A program made the position numbers and the translations under genes. A model generated the notes under the pieces. It saw only the letters and a program-made list of their open reading frames with translations, was not told the origin of the DNA and searched no databases. Below are positions 23,483 to 35,238 of a stretch of 64,000 nt of DNA, one piece after another (the stretch's first letter is position 1; each line of letters begins with the position of its first letter). This DNA is from Anastatus disparis (taxonomy: Eukaryota; Arthropoda; Insecta; Hymenoptera; Eupelmidae): NCBI GenBank assembly GCA_017163975.1, contig JAFFSR010000347.1:7492001-7556000 (forward strand), written 5' to 3'.

Positions 23483-24797
23483 TGTAACGGTATTCTACCG
23501 TGTTTGAATCTTGCGCGCTTAGGTATCAAAATAGGATAAACGCTCGGTTATATATCTCGTCTAAGACGAGTAAAGAAATGCGTATCTTGACAACCGGCAT
23601 ACGAGAGAGAAGCTCGCCGTCCGCGAGGCGCTTCAGAGAGTTTCCGGCTACCGTTGCATTAACACGAAACCTAAGCTGCGCTGTACTTGTTGAAAGATTT
23701 CGCCACGTGGTCTTATAATACGTTAGACTAAGTTCGCAATTGATAGCGCGAAACGTTGTCTAAAGTAAAAGTCGTTGATTTATATCGACTAGGGTATTAT
23801 ATTATATTGGCTAGTTGCAACTCTCAGAAATTCTTTCTGTAGAGTTTTACTTGACCGCTTTTCGCGCGTCTTAGCGGTCAGCCATTAAGTGCCAGCAAAT
23901 ACGTTGATCGGAGTGTAAAGGATTCCACCGATCTACGACAAGGCAATCACGTTGGTAGAGCTCAGCGGAATTCGACGATCGGGAAGAGACGTATTCCACC
24001 GATCTTCTTCAGAGCATTTACGTATTGGTTACGTACAGGGGAGAAGCTACGATAACGGGTGAGCGTCGTTTACGTGCACGTAGGTAATTAGTGTAAGCTA
24101 GCCAGTGCGTTATTGTAAGTATAATTATACAGTGCGATATCCAAGTGTCTCTTCCTCGAGAGACACTTGTTCGGGTAATTGTATCTTCGGTTATATAACC
24201 GATTAGCTTCATAAGCGAGTACTATTTAGTTCACGATGCGCCCTCCCCTTGCCTACTCTCTAATCAGACGCGTGCATTACTTTTTATATATTATACAATT
24301 TCATTCTCGTTTATTTTCATTCTCGTTTAGTTCATACTTTATCTTTATCACATTTATATTTCTCTTATAATAAATTAATTCTGTTTTCCATTAAATCGTG
24401 CTTTCAATTAATTTATATTGCCTGGCCATATTTAGCATAAAATATATCTCCCGTTGCTTACTCCGACGCCTCCGCGGTCCTTGTGAGCAGTTATAAATTG
24501 ATTAGTTACGTAATATCATATAATTTAATATAACGTATTTTGAAACCTGCCTCACGAAGGAAAACTGCGCTAGCGGCCACGCGTCTCTCGATCAGGTAAG
24601 AGAGAAAGAGAGACGCGTGGCTTTGTCGCTCATGAATAGCTTTACTAGCTAGCACTATCGGAGTTTGCTGTATAATATTTAGTAAATTTCTTAGTTTTCA
24701 GCAACTCCGCATATAACCAAGTTCATAGATTTAGCTAAAAATAATATTCAATTAAAAGCTTATTCTTTTTCGTAACGTGTGCAAAATAACCGTTACA
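23483..24797. mobile_element. Solo LTR, 1,315 bp, TSD GATT
   Basis: The unit starts TGTAACGGT and ends ACCGTTACA, a 9-bp perfect terminal inversion with the TG...CA ends of an LTR. GATT is duplicated at 23,479-23,482 and 24,798-24,801. It is far richer in G+C than its flanks, carries AATAAA-type signals near 24,370 and has no coding region. It most likely remains after recombination between the LTRs of a full element. A 4-bp target fits Ty3/gypsy or BEL/Pao; I cannot choose between them. The two short reading frames inside are chance. Confidence 0.85.
24576..24621. other. Perfect hairpin inside the solo LTR
   Basis: GCCACGCGTCTCTC pairs with GAGAGACGCGTGGC across an 18-base loop that contains AGGTAAG, a splice-donor-like sequence. 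A second stem (AAGTGTCTCT with AGAGACACTT) lies near 24,142. Either could be an LTR RNA structure (inference). Confidence 0.6.
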
Positions 24798-25161
24798 GAT
24801 TGTATAATAAATGGTTTTTTTTTCATAAAATTCACCATATTTTAAACGAAAAGTAAGTAACCGTACTTAAAGTTTAATTAACAGCTGAAGTATATAATTT
24901 TTAATTTTTTAAAATTTTCTTCAATTATTTTTATCAAACGCAATAAAGAAATAAATTTCGCGAATGTATTTAAAATTTTAATGCATTCCATTACGTATAG
25001 TAAAAGAAAATTAACAACGGATTTTTGATTCTCGGTCGGTATCGAATCTGCTTCGGCCTGCTCTTAATAAAAATTTAACATAAAATGTGTATAAACATCA
25101 TTTGATTTTTGATACATAAGAGAATGAAGAAATGTTTTCATTAAAAGTATATCCTTCTTAA

Positions 25162-25541
25162 GAGCAGGCCAGATTGGCTGTTCTGGTCTAATTGAGATTT
25201 TTGTTATTTACTCAAGTATTAATCGGTGTATCTGCAAATTGAAGGTTAAGCGCAATAAATATTATTATGACAAATATGTATGCACAAAAAAATCTACCGT
25301 TTTGTTTTTGAGAAAAGTAAGGAACGCGAAAATATTATAAACATAAACTTTTACTTCGGCGTTCCTTACTTTTCTCAAAAACAAATCGGTAGAATTTTTT
25401 TTCTTGTGCATAGATGTTCGTGATATAATAATATCTATGGCGCTCAACCTTTAATTTGAAGATACACCGATTAATACTTGAGTAAATAACAAAAAACTGA
25501 ATTGTTACTCGGTCGGTATCAGATTCTACTCTGGCCTGGTC
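25162..25541. mobile_element. Palindromic TTAA MITE, second GAGCAGGCC copy
   Basis: TTAA at 25,158-25,161 precedes GAGCAGGCC. The right end is followed by a degraded target (CTAA). The interior matches 709-1,092 closely, including the mirrored AAGTAAGGAACGC block. Confidence 0.85.
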
Positions 25542-25545
25542 CTAA

Positions 25546-28160
25546 TATCATTGAAAATCTGTTAATATCAGGTTGATAATTTGATTTTGGAAAAATGAAA
25601 CTTTACGAAACTTTGCGAATTTCATCGAAGCGCGTTTTAAATGAAAACGACTTTAAATTATATTTATTTTTCCAAAAATTAAAAAAAAAAGATTTCAATG
25701 TTTTTTGTAATTATTACAATGGTTCCAAACTTTCAAAGATAATATGAAAAGCATTTAAAATTATTTCAGTATGACAATTAATTAGGAAAAAATGTTATTT
25801 ATGTTGTAAACATTTTAAAATCGCAGTTTATTTATTAAGTTTAGATTTTTTGATGTTTTGACGGTTATTATATCTTTTTAAAGTATATTTTTTACTGTTA
25901 TTTAGGATAAATGTAATAAAACGAGTGAATATTTTATCATATCATTAAAAATATATTTAAATACAATATTCCAAAAAAACTACGAAGAAATTAATTATTC
26001 AAACAAAAAAATTTAATTATAAAAAACGATGTGTAGCATGCAACGTGTTTGTCTTTAAGCCTTTGAGGTTTTTTTCGTACTTGCAGTACATTTTGTCAAC
26101 TTGTGAATGCATATAAACTTTCTGTAGACTCTTGCGATTCTAACGTATTAGGGCCCGGCACAATTAGTCAATACTTTATATAATTTAAGCTTTTTTCAAA
26201 CAATTAACGTGAAAAAACGCGTTTTTTTCAGATAAAAATGTGTCCCTCAAAGGGTTAAAAAGCTCATTTTCATTAATTTTGTTATTCAATAACAAAAACT
26301 GTTTAGATATTTGAAAAAATAAACTTTGTGGCGTGGAAGCGATAAAAATATGTGATTTGGTTTAAATGAAAAATGTACAATGGCTGTGCTGGCTAAGTTT
26401 TAGGGTACGTTGCAGCAATTAAAAATTTTTCCAAGTTCAAATCTAATGCTTTGCCTTTTTTTTATTTAAAAAAAAAATTAAGAATATGATGACAAATAAT
26501 AATTGAAACAATACAATAAGAAAAATTTTTAACAACAAATATTGATCTATAATACAGCTGTTTAAAATAAAATAACCATTAACGTTTATTTTACGTAAGT
26601 TAACGCTCTTTTAGACATAAAATTTTTAATTCGAACTTTCTATTCTTTGCATCGCTAGTATAAAGAAATTAAAGCTTTTTTTGAAATTCCTAAACGCAAT
26701 TGAATGCAGAATTTAAATACAATTCTATTAGTATAAGAGACTCATTTTTGAAGAAAAATTTGAAATAAAAAATTTTTTCTATTAAAATAATTAGCAATAA
26801 AAATTTTAAAAACTTTTTTTTTATATATAGATTATTTCTTAATTATAATTTAATAAAAATTTTTATCTGATATTTATTTTGTCCTTTCTTTTCAAACTCT
26901 TCTTTATGTAATAGATCCATTTTATATAAGTAATTTGCGGAATTAATTATTCTGAGAGATTTTCATTCATAATTGTAGCCAAAGCTTCTTTTTTTTTATT
27001 AAGTAATATAAAATAACATTTTTTTTTATATATTGTAAAGATAATACGTTTATGAATATAATATATTTAAATAACGTTTATAAATATAATTTATAAACAG
27101 ATCAAATAAATTTTTGCATAATATTTAAAAACAATTGATGAAATATTAATTAAAGTCTAGACATAAATAAATAATTAATGTACTTAAAAAGAGCATATTA
27201 TTTGAAAATTATTTAAAATCTTATGAGAAACACGTTTGATAATAGAAAATGTTTAGTGGGAAGTAAATATCATAAAATAAATAAATGTTCTTGATTAAAG
27301 TTCAAAATTTGACAATTTTTAACCAAATTAATAATAAATTTTGATTAAACAATAAATAAAGTTTTAATTAAGTTCACAAAAATCTTACATAGAGAATTAG
27401 AAAATTAAATTTGAATAAAAAAAGAACAAGGAGAAGAAAGGTCCCTCTCTTTAGAAAACGAATTTGATTGAAACTGCAGGATCTGATTAATTTATGAAAA
27501 AAAATGAAATAAAACAAGGCTCCAGATATAAAAATACCGGTATTTTACCAAAAATATAGTGAAAAGAAACGCTCATCAGAACTTGATTCCCCAAACAGCT
27601 GAATTTCTTACTAAAAAATGTGTGATAGATCAAAGAGAGTACAAACTAAATATTTTAATTTAAGCTCTATTGCATCAAAAAAGCTTATGTGGTTCAAAAG
27701 TTACGAACGATCAAAATATGCAAGTGAAATGTAGTAGAAAATTTATCATCGCTAAAAATGTTGACAAATATGTAATAATTTTCAATTAAGCATAACTTTT
27801 TAACTTTTTAATTTAATAACTAAAAATGTATATAATTTCATCTCTGAAATGTATTCCAACAAAAGAGAAAACATGGGTTCATTTTCTTCATCACAAAGTC
27901 ATATCATAAAGTTTTAACCGAATCTATTTCTCAAAGGTGAATACCTCTCTTTACAAGTAGGCTCTCATCATTAGTTATTTAAGTATGAAAAAAATATTTA
28001 TACTCAAGATATAATTGCTTAATTAATTATTACAAGTACATTAAAGAGTTTAAATTTTCAAAAGTTTTTTTCTGGTATTATATTTGTTTGTAAAACTTTG
28101 TAATATTAAAAAATTTCAAATTTAGTAAATGTTAGTTGTAATATTAATATAATTTCTGCA
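25546..28160. other. No gene recognised; AT-rich
   Basis: 2.6 kb of highly AT-rich, stop-dense sequence. Apart from a weak copy of repeat A near 25,560-25,680 I see no structure I can support. Confidence 0.5.
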
Positions 28161-28164
28161 TAGG

Positions 28165-28420
28165 ATAGATAGACAGATAAATGGATATTTATTTATTTGT
28201 AACTGTTTACAAAAAAGTGTCTAATAGAAATAAAATATAATACATAATAAAATACAAAATAAGATAATACTGTAACGTTACGTGTAAATATTGCACTCAT
28301 ATCACAGTCGATTTTCTAAAACTAATAATACTGCATAAGTAAGTCACTTTTCAGAGTGATATCACAGATCATTACAATACTAAAATACACACATAAACAT
28401 TGATAAAATAAAAATAAACA
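28165..28420. repeat. Dispersed repeat copy B2
   Basis: Colinear with 18,805-19,090, again starting at a GATA-rich edge. Confidence 0.6.
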
Positions 28421-28574
28421 AATCTGTTGAATTGATATTTATCAGTAAAAACAATAAAAATTAAAATAAAATATAATAAAAATCAGACGAGTCAATCAAA
28501 AGATATTTAATTTCAGCCTTTGCCTCTCCCCTAGTAGCCACCCAAGGGTACAATCTAGTAAAGAATCTCACTAC

Positions 28575-28887
28575 ACAGAAAAAAGTATGCAGGCCCGTAG
28601 ACACTGCCATCTTAATGCGTTGCGCACTGTGCTATTAGCATCGTTAGGTGGTGTGCGTGCATATTCTTTCGATGCTTTGCGCACGGCACGAAACCATGCA
28701 TGCACCGCAAAACAGGGTGCAAGCGTTTCAAAGCAGTAACTCCATTTAATTATTACAACCATATTATTATTAAAAAATATAAATTATTATTACAACCATG
28801 CAGAACCTATTAAGACGCTGTATGAAGGCCAGCTATCGATGCGTATATTAGATTGCAGTGTCTACGAGCCTGCATACTTTTTTCTGA
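28575..28887. repeat. Short element with roughly 45-bp TIRs
   Basis: ACAGAAAAAAGTATGCAGGC at the left recurs inverted at the right and continues through a GTAGACACTGC block. The centre contains GC-richer sequence with several TGCGCAC and TGCATGC motifs. No direct target duplication is certain. The frames over it are fragments of the inverted repeat. Confidence 0.65.
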
Positions 28888-30002
28888 ACAGATGCTCCGG
28901 AGTATTCATGCGCACGTGCGTGATTTCGTATATAAGTACAGCCAAAAAATACTGTCTTTTCGAATCAGTGCGCAGCCAACCCGGTTCTATAAGGAAAGAC
29001 ATGATCACCCATTACATATCTCACATAGGATTATTATTTTATTTTGAAAAATGCAGCAAAATAACGCTTACCACATACATTCAAAACTGTTTTAATACAT
29101 ATTATAAAATTATTAATAATAAATAATTTGTTTACATATCGTGGCTTAGATTAAAATTCGGCCATTTAAAAAAACTTTTTGTGTGAATTTATAATTAAAA
29201 TTTCAACAACAAAATTTATAAATAATATAAATTTTTTAAATAATAAAATGTATAATTCTATGTAATAAGACAGTTTGAATAGTGAAGTACATACGTATAC
29301 TTGATGTAAATTTGACGGAAATTTTTTTTTTAAGCATACAAAAATTTTATGCCAATTTTCCGCACTTATGTGTAAAATTTTGATATAATTTCCTATGAAA
29401 AATAATGTTCATAAATTACACAAAACAGTGCACTACTATCAAATATATTATTTTGAAATTTTATTGTATCATACTTCAAAAGTAACTAAACGAATCGATT
29501 TTTTCAAAAATTAAACGAATACTTTTTATTTTTCAACTTACTTTTCAATATTATAAGAAGCTTTGAAAAAGTGTAATGCATGGTTTTTAGTGAATACTTT
29601 AAAATACTTTTTTTTCTTACGATATTTCTTTCTAAATATACGGTAATTTTTTTGCATCAGAGTTATTTTTTAGATTTTCATTTAGTTTGATAACACAGCA
29701 AATTTATGAGCAGTACTATAATTAATCTTTTTTTTGTTGTAATTATCAAAATTAAAAAATTTTGTTTTTGTAACGCCAATGGTGTTTGTCGTAATTTTTA
29801 TTTAATGCGCTTTGATGAAGTTGACAACACTTTATAGAAAAATATGCCTTATAAAAGCACATTTCTTAATTCTTTTATTTATCCTTTTATTTATTTTATG
29901 TTAAATTTTTCTGAAATCAATTAAAAATATGAGTTAATAAAAATTTTTAATTAACATAACCATAATAAACCATTTAAACATATAATAAACAATAACATAT
30001 TC
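28888..30002. other. No gene recognised; AT-rich
   Basis: Stop-dense AT-rich sequence. The short frames at 28,839-29,126 mostly overlap the preceding repeat and match nothing I know. Confidence 0.5.
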
Positions 30003-30253
30003 AGGGGGTGAAAACCATCCTTAAAGTTCACCCCAAAATACCGTTTTTTCTAAATATCTTGGCTTAAACTCTATATTTCCTTATAAACCAAAATGAAAAT
30101 TATTTCTCGTGCAAAGGACAAGAAATCTATAATGATTTGAGAAGTTAAAGTTGCATCCCTTAATCTTTAGGGGGTGGAACCCCCTTTTTTCGTCATGATT
30201 ATGTAATAAAACATAAAATCGTGTTTTCGCATTTTCATGAATTTCACCCTTAA

Positions 30254-30402
30254 CCTTTAGAGGGCCAGAATACGCCTCTAGGCGTAAGGGGTCTTACTCA
30301 CCAACATCGCAACTTAGTTTGGCTCTAACTCAGGGACCTTAGACCACATTCCTATAGAAAAATTCCATTTTCAAATTTTTCAAAACTCCGGCCCTCTAAA
30401 GG
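30254..30402. mobile_element. 149-bp TTAA MITE with CCTTTAGAGGGCC ends
   Basis: The inverted 13-bp ends CCTTTAGAGGGCC lie between TTAA at 30,250-30,253 and 30,403-30,406. The opposite TIR near 33,837-33,842 preserves the empty site with one TTAA. A similar end (CCTTTAGAGGACGGGG) occurs alone near 1,829. Confidence 0.85.
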
Positions 30403-30594
30403 TTAAAAAAAGTAAACTACACCTTACAAAAAAATCAAGAAATACAAGTTTCAAGTGGTCCAATTCCGTAAATACTCGTATATAGGAGTTTTTTAGGTCG
30501 CCGGTTACAAATCCATCATCATATTTTGCGAAATCGGAAACAAATATTTTGAATCCGATATAAAATATTTTTTAAGAAAACTAAAAATATGTTA

Positions 30595-31003
30595 TGTACA
30601 AAACTACAGATAAATTTAACAGTATTATAAAATTAGACAAAGACGCGTTTGAAAAATTATTTCAAATGTTGTTTAAAAAATAAATTATTTAAATTGTTAT
30701 GGATGTTACGTTGGTGAGACACGCAGATTTGTAAAAAAGCGTATACATGAGCACAAAAAAGCATGTAATAGATATAATGAAAAATACTCCACCGCTGTTT
30801 ATTGTAAAACTTATAAACATATTTTAGATTTCAAAAAATTTAAAATTTCGGATAGAGAAACTGATGATGACAAAAAAATGATTAATGAAATGCTGTACAT
30901 AGCAAATAATAATAGTTTTAATAAAATTACAAATACAAATAATTTAAAAAATTGTTACAAGTTCACTCTGAAATTATTACAAGAAAATTTTTCTACGGTT
31001 TGA
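30595..31003 (+). pseudogene. Penelope-like GIY-YIG endonuclease fragment
   Basis: The plus strand encodes the C-terminal part of a Penelope-like element. A KTTDKFNSIIKL stretch is followed, after a frameshift, by NCYGCYVGETRRFVKKRIHE. This corresponds to the GIY-YIG core, with YVGET where many members have YIGQT, and the arginine and HEHKK of the domain. The frame ends at TGA 31,001-31,003. An in-frame TAA near 30,674 sits where the family usually has Tyr. No reverse transcriptase part precedes it. It is a fragment carried in, or inserted into, element A. Confidence 0.7.
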
Positions 31004-31189
31004 TATCCAAATTTTAAATTCTAAATATCCATCAAATATTTAAACAACAGTATAGGTTAAGCTATTTTGTTTTTTTTCTCTTCCATTTTATTAACTCGAA
31101 GCCTAGTCACATTAGTAAATTCAGAAAAGTTACTTCCGATCGACAATTACGTTGCTGAACCCATCAAATAAATCAAAGTGGCACATACC

Positions 31190-32277
31190 GTGAAAAAATT
31201 TAACAAATTTGTGATTTTACAATAGAAAATTTTAAAACTACTATAAAGTCAGGAATGATAGTACACGACAAGCACAAAAATCAATTGGAAATGAAGACAT
31301 AAGATTCAAGGCTTTAAACAAGCTTATAGGTTTCCAGAAAAATCAATAAATTTATTACCAAGAAAAGTTTAGAAACAAAACAAGAATTAGAAGCGAAACA
31401 AAAGGCATTCGTTGAGACGGTCCAAAGATTAATAGACTCAATAGGAATTGGAAATATATATAATTCTGATCGAAGCGGTTTTCAGTTAGAAATACACTCC
31501 AGCTGAACATTGGCTACTGAAGGAGAGAAGAACGTACAATGTCTCGTACAGTCTATATCGTCTACTACTCACAGTTATACAGTTCAGCCCACTATTTCAA
31601 CCGAGGGTAAATTACTACCACCTTGGTTTATGGTTTTGAAGGATAAAAGTGGAGTTTTTGGGCCAGTAGTTTCATCTGTAGTATTTGTATCCAAACTTAT
31701 ATTAATAGATTATAAAATTTTCAGAACATTTTAAACGTGCTTGAAGGAAATATACTTTCCTAATATTGGACCTAAAAGCTTTTTATTGATTGATTCTTGG
31801 AGCGGTCATTGCCCAACAGTTATAGAAGAAGCTACACCACATAATAAAGAAGTACATTATCAAATAATACTTACAGGAACAACTGGAAATATCCAACCTT
31901 TAGATGTTTATGGGTTTAGAGTATGCAAAAACTTTGCTAGACATTTTTCAGAAAATGTAATTTTAATTAATGAAGATTTCAATTTGCATATGAGAAATAA
32001 TATTATCAAATTACAATCTTTGATTCATAATCAGTTTTCATTGCCAAGATATCAAAATCTTTTCCGATATTCGTGGTATAAGAGTGGATACATAATTGAC
32101 GAACCAGCAGATTTCGAAAATTCTGTAAGTTTTAGTTTTGGAGATTCATGTGGCACACATTGTGAGATTGATGGTTGTAGAAATGTTGTAATTATTCGAT
32201 ATTTTAGGTGCAAAAAATCTTTGTATTTGAAACATTTTTTTGAAGAATATCATTTTTGCTTTACATATAATCTATAA
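31190..32277 (+). pseudogene. Pogo/Tigger-type DDE transposase pseudogene
   Basis: A degenerate N-terminal helix-turn-helix region (about 31,190-31,400) is followed by YNSDRSGFQLE near 31,470, with the first catalytic Asp. Next come TEGKLLPPWFMVLK, then LLIDSWSGH near 31,790 (second Asp) and GNIQPLDVYGFR near 31,900 (third Asp), giving a DDD catalytic set. The C-terminus has several Cys and His residues (CKKSLYLKHF). The frame is shared from about 31,370 to 32,277 but broken by TGA near 31,504 and TAA near 31,732; the N-terminal part has further stops. I recognise a common insect pogo-like family. It is inactive here. Confidence 0.8.
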
Positions 32278-32326
32278 TGTTCCATGTTTTTATATTTAAA
32301 AAATAGACATTTAATTATAAAAATAT

Positions 32327-32796
32327 CTATCTATCTTTGGGGTTTAACCACCTACAGCCTATTTGGCCTAATAAGTGACACCTCGACCACCTTTGTGTTC
32401 CGGTGTTTTCGCGTTCGAAACCATACCTCAATTTTCCCTAACTTCGGTAGGTGTTGCTCGATCGTGCAGGCCTACTTAGGCGGGAAGCATCGCTCAACCC
32501 ATCCTTTTTAGCGCACCGGGAGCTCAACACCTACCCGGCAGAACGGTCCGGATCAACTATAATAGTGGAACAGTCGCGTTCTGCCTTACCGGCCCTCGAG
32601 TAACTTTCGTCGGTTTTTGTTAAAACCGAATAAAGTCTCTCGGGGGTGGTCCACTGCGGTGTCAGTGAGCTCGGGATATCCTCCACTTTCAATATTCAAA
32701 TTAAAAAATGGAGAAAAAATCCCGACCTCACCGGAATTCGAACCCCGACCCTCTGCGTGAGAGTCGGATGCTCTAGCCCCTGAGCCACCACGGCTC
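32327..32796 (-). mobile_element. 470-bp tRNA-headed SINE, 12-bp TSD
   Basis: On the minus strand the element starts at 32,796 with a tRNA-like head. It has an A box around GGTGGCTCAGGGGCTAG and a B box GGGTTCGAATTCC. A GC-rich body of about 390 bp follows, ending in a short GATA tail. TTATAAAAATAT is duplicated perfectly at 32,315-32,326 and 32,797-32,808. The perfect duplication suggests recent insertion. The head is not a tRNA gene: it lacks a proper acceptor stem. Confidence 0.9.
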
Positions 32797-32980
32797 TTAT
32801 AAAAATATAAAACATTTAGAAACGTATGAAAATTGTCTTCCTTTTTTAATACTCTACAATATATATAATATATTACTTGTTGCTGCTATTACTATCTTAA
32901 GATGAAGCAGATCTAAATAAGCTATATAATTGAAAGATTTTTATATGTGACATTGCGAAAACAGTTTTTTTTTTTATTAA

Positions 32981-33521
32981 GGGAGTACTATCGATATATG
33001 AAATTAGTCATCTGAGAATTTGTTCCAATTTGGATTATGTAGAAATAAACGTGTAATTATACAATTTAAATAAATGTATAATGAATGAGTAATTTAATGT
33101 TTGAAATAAAGTATTGTATATATAATATGATCGTCTGTATTTACGATATTGCGGTATTGTCAAATTTCGTATTCTATAAATGTTCTCTTGCGATAATCGC
33201 CTTCTTTGCTCGAATATTAATTAATTCCGATCCTCCAAAGTAGTAATTTATAAGTTTCAAAAGCATTTTACGTTTGTCGAATGATTTTCTATTTATAAAA
33301 AAATCCCCATCAAAATCTGTATGTTAATAAAGCAGAATTTTTTAAATAAAAACGATAATAACCTGATTTTCAAAAGTGTTGGAACTAAAAATACCGATAT
33401 CTCTACTATTAGGTAGGCAATCGTTTTTAAATTTTAACCAAGGCTTATTTAAACCCATATCAACCATTATGCCAAGTTTCTTTTGAAACTCTATGTTTAT
33501 TTCCCTACCGATAGTACTCCC
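32981..33521. mobile_element. 541-bp TTAA MITE with GGGAGTACTATCG ends
   Basis: Inverted ends GGGAGTACTATCG lie between TTAA at 32,977-32,980 and 33,522-33,525. It is AT-rich and non-coding, the third TTAA family in the window. Confidence 0.85.
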
Positions 33522-34825
33522 TTAAGCTTCACAATAGATGCAAGCTGAATATTTTAATGAAAATTGTATTTAGGGCTCACATTAAACTAAAAATGAATAA
33601 TCTGATGACGGATTCGTAACCAGTGACCTTAAAAACCGTAGTATACAATTTGTCATCAAAATAAAAACTTTTTTGACGTTTTCATCCACCATATTGGATC
33701 CAACATTCCAAATTTGCAAAATGTGATGACGAATTGGTAATCAGCGACCTAAAAAACTCCTATATATGAGTATTTACGGAATTAGACTACTTGAAACTTG
33801 TATTTCTTGATTTTTTTTGTAAGGGGTAGTTTACTTCTTTTAAGGGTGAAATTCATAAAAATGCGAAAACACGTCAATTTTACTTTTCAATTTTTTGTTT
33901 TGAAGAATTTTTTTCTCTTTTTTTAAAGTTATTTAATAATGTTCTATTACATAATCATGGCGACAAAAGGGGGTTCCATCCCCTAAAGATTAAAGGATGC
34001 AACTCTAACTTCTTAAAGTGGTTCTTCCATGAGACGAAAATGAATAAAATTTCATCAAAATTTGCAAGTTTATAAATAATGTTTGTATTTTCATGCCTAC
34101 TACATTTCAGATGTGATTATCGAGGAAATAATGAAAAAAATTAATTTTAAAATTCAGTATTTTATGATGTAACCTCGTGTTCTAACCCTTGATTTGCGGT
34201 TTTACCTTTATAATTATGACATTTTAAATGAACAAATATTAATGAAAAACTACTCTTAAATTCTACAGATATCATAGATTCAGAATATATTAAGAAAGTA
34301 GAAGGTCCATGAATCACCCAAAAAGATATTTAATAATTAAATATAAAAAAATTGAAAGAAATGATATCCATAATAGTTTCGAAAAATTTGGCAACGCCGT
34401 AAAGTAGAATCATAAACACGATCTTGTTTTGTATGAACACGTCACATGATGGTCACATATATTTTCAAATTCAACACCTATTTCTAATTATTCGTAAACA
34501 TCGAATAAAAGGAAACAACATTAATAATTAACTAAATTAATTAAAATTATCGAATAAGGAGAAGTAAAATTAATAAATTATTATTATTTTTATTATTTAC
34601 AAGAAAACAGACATTATACAGTATTAAGATTTAAATTTTGGCAAATATTCTCTATAATCTTTTTAGAAGTTGTTACTCTTGCACGTCCTCCTATGCTCTC
34701 TCCCAGTAATAAACGTATTCCCTCTACTCCATTTTTCTATAAGCATCATCTAGTAATTTTTTATTTATTCCAGCTTTAGCTAGTTTTGTTTTCATAGACA
34801 CTGGAATGTTTTTAAAATCATTTAA

Positions 34826-35206
34826 GAGGAGGTCACATATCGCTGTCCTTTTCTAATCCAAGAATTGAGTTTTTTACAGAAACTAATAACTTTAGCAAAA
34901 AATGAAGAGAAAGCCGCATCTCGTAATAAAAAAAGCAATATTTTCTTTGATAAGAAAGAATTAATTTAATTGCTTCGTTTTCAAGAAAACCTTGAAAAAC
35001 TTAAATCATAGAGGTTAGGGTGGACAATTTGGTTTTTCAAGGTTTCCTTGAAAACGTCGCAATTAAATTAATTTTTTCTTATCAAAGAAAATATTGCTTT
35101 TTTTGATACAAGATGCGGCTTTCTCTTCATTTTTTAATAAAGTTATTAGTTTTTGTGAAAAAATCATTTCTTTGATTAGAAAAGGACAGAGATACGTGAC
35201 CTCCTC
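34826..35206. mobile_element. Palindromic TTAA MITE, second GAGGAGGTC copy
   Basis: TTAA at 34,822-34,825 and 35,207-35,210 flank inverted GAGGAGGTCAC ends. The interior matches 1,341-1,719, including the mirrored GATGCGGCTTTC block. Confidence 0.9.
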
Positions 35207-35238
35207 TTAAAGAATTCTTTTATTAGCAGCATAAGCTA

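Larger units (their letters stand above)
23358..25063. mobile_element. TTAA element, GAGTAGGCCGG ends, split by a solo LTR
   Basis: TTAA at 23,354-23,357 and 25,064-25,067 flank ends that share GAGYAGGCCG and a subterminal ACCGACCGAGAA block with the MITE family at 709 and 25,162. Removing the LTR leaves a unit of about 390 bp, the size of those MITEs. Confidence 0.75.

Noticed and set aside
32700..32796. Possible tRNA gene (good B box)
   Set aside because: The acceptor and anticodon stems do not close; it is the head of a SINE with its own target duplication.
34009..34017. 9-bp Mutator-type target duplication
   Set aside because: Only CTTAAA is shared by both flanks; the three further bases differ, and the opposite TIR supports 6 bp.
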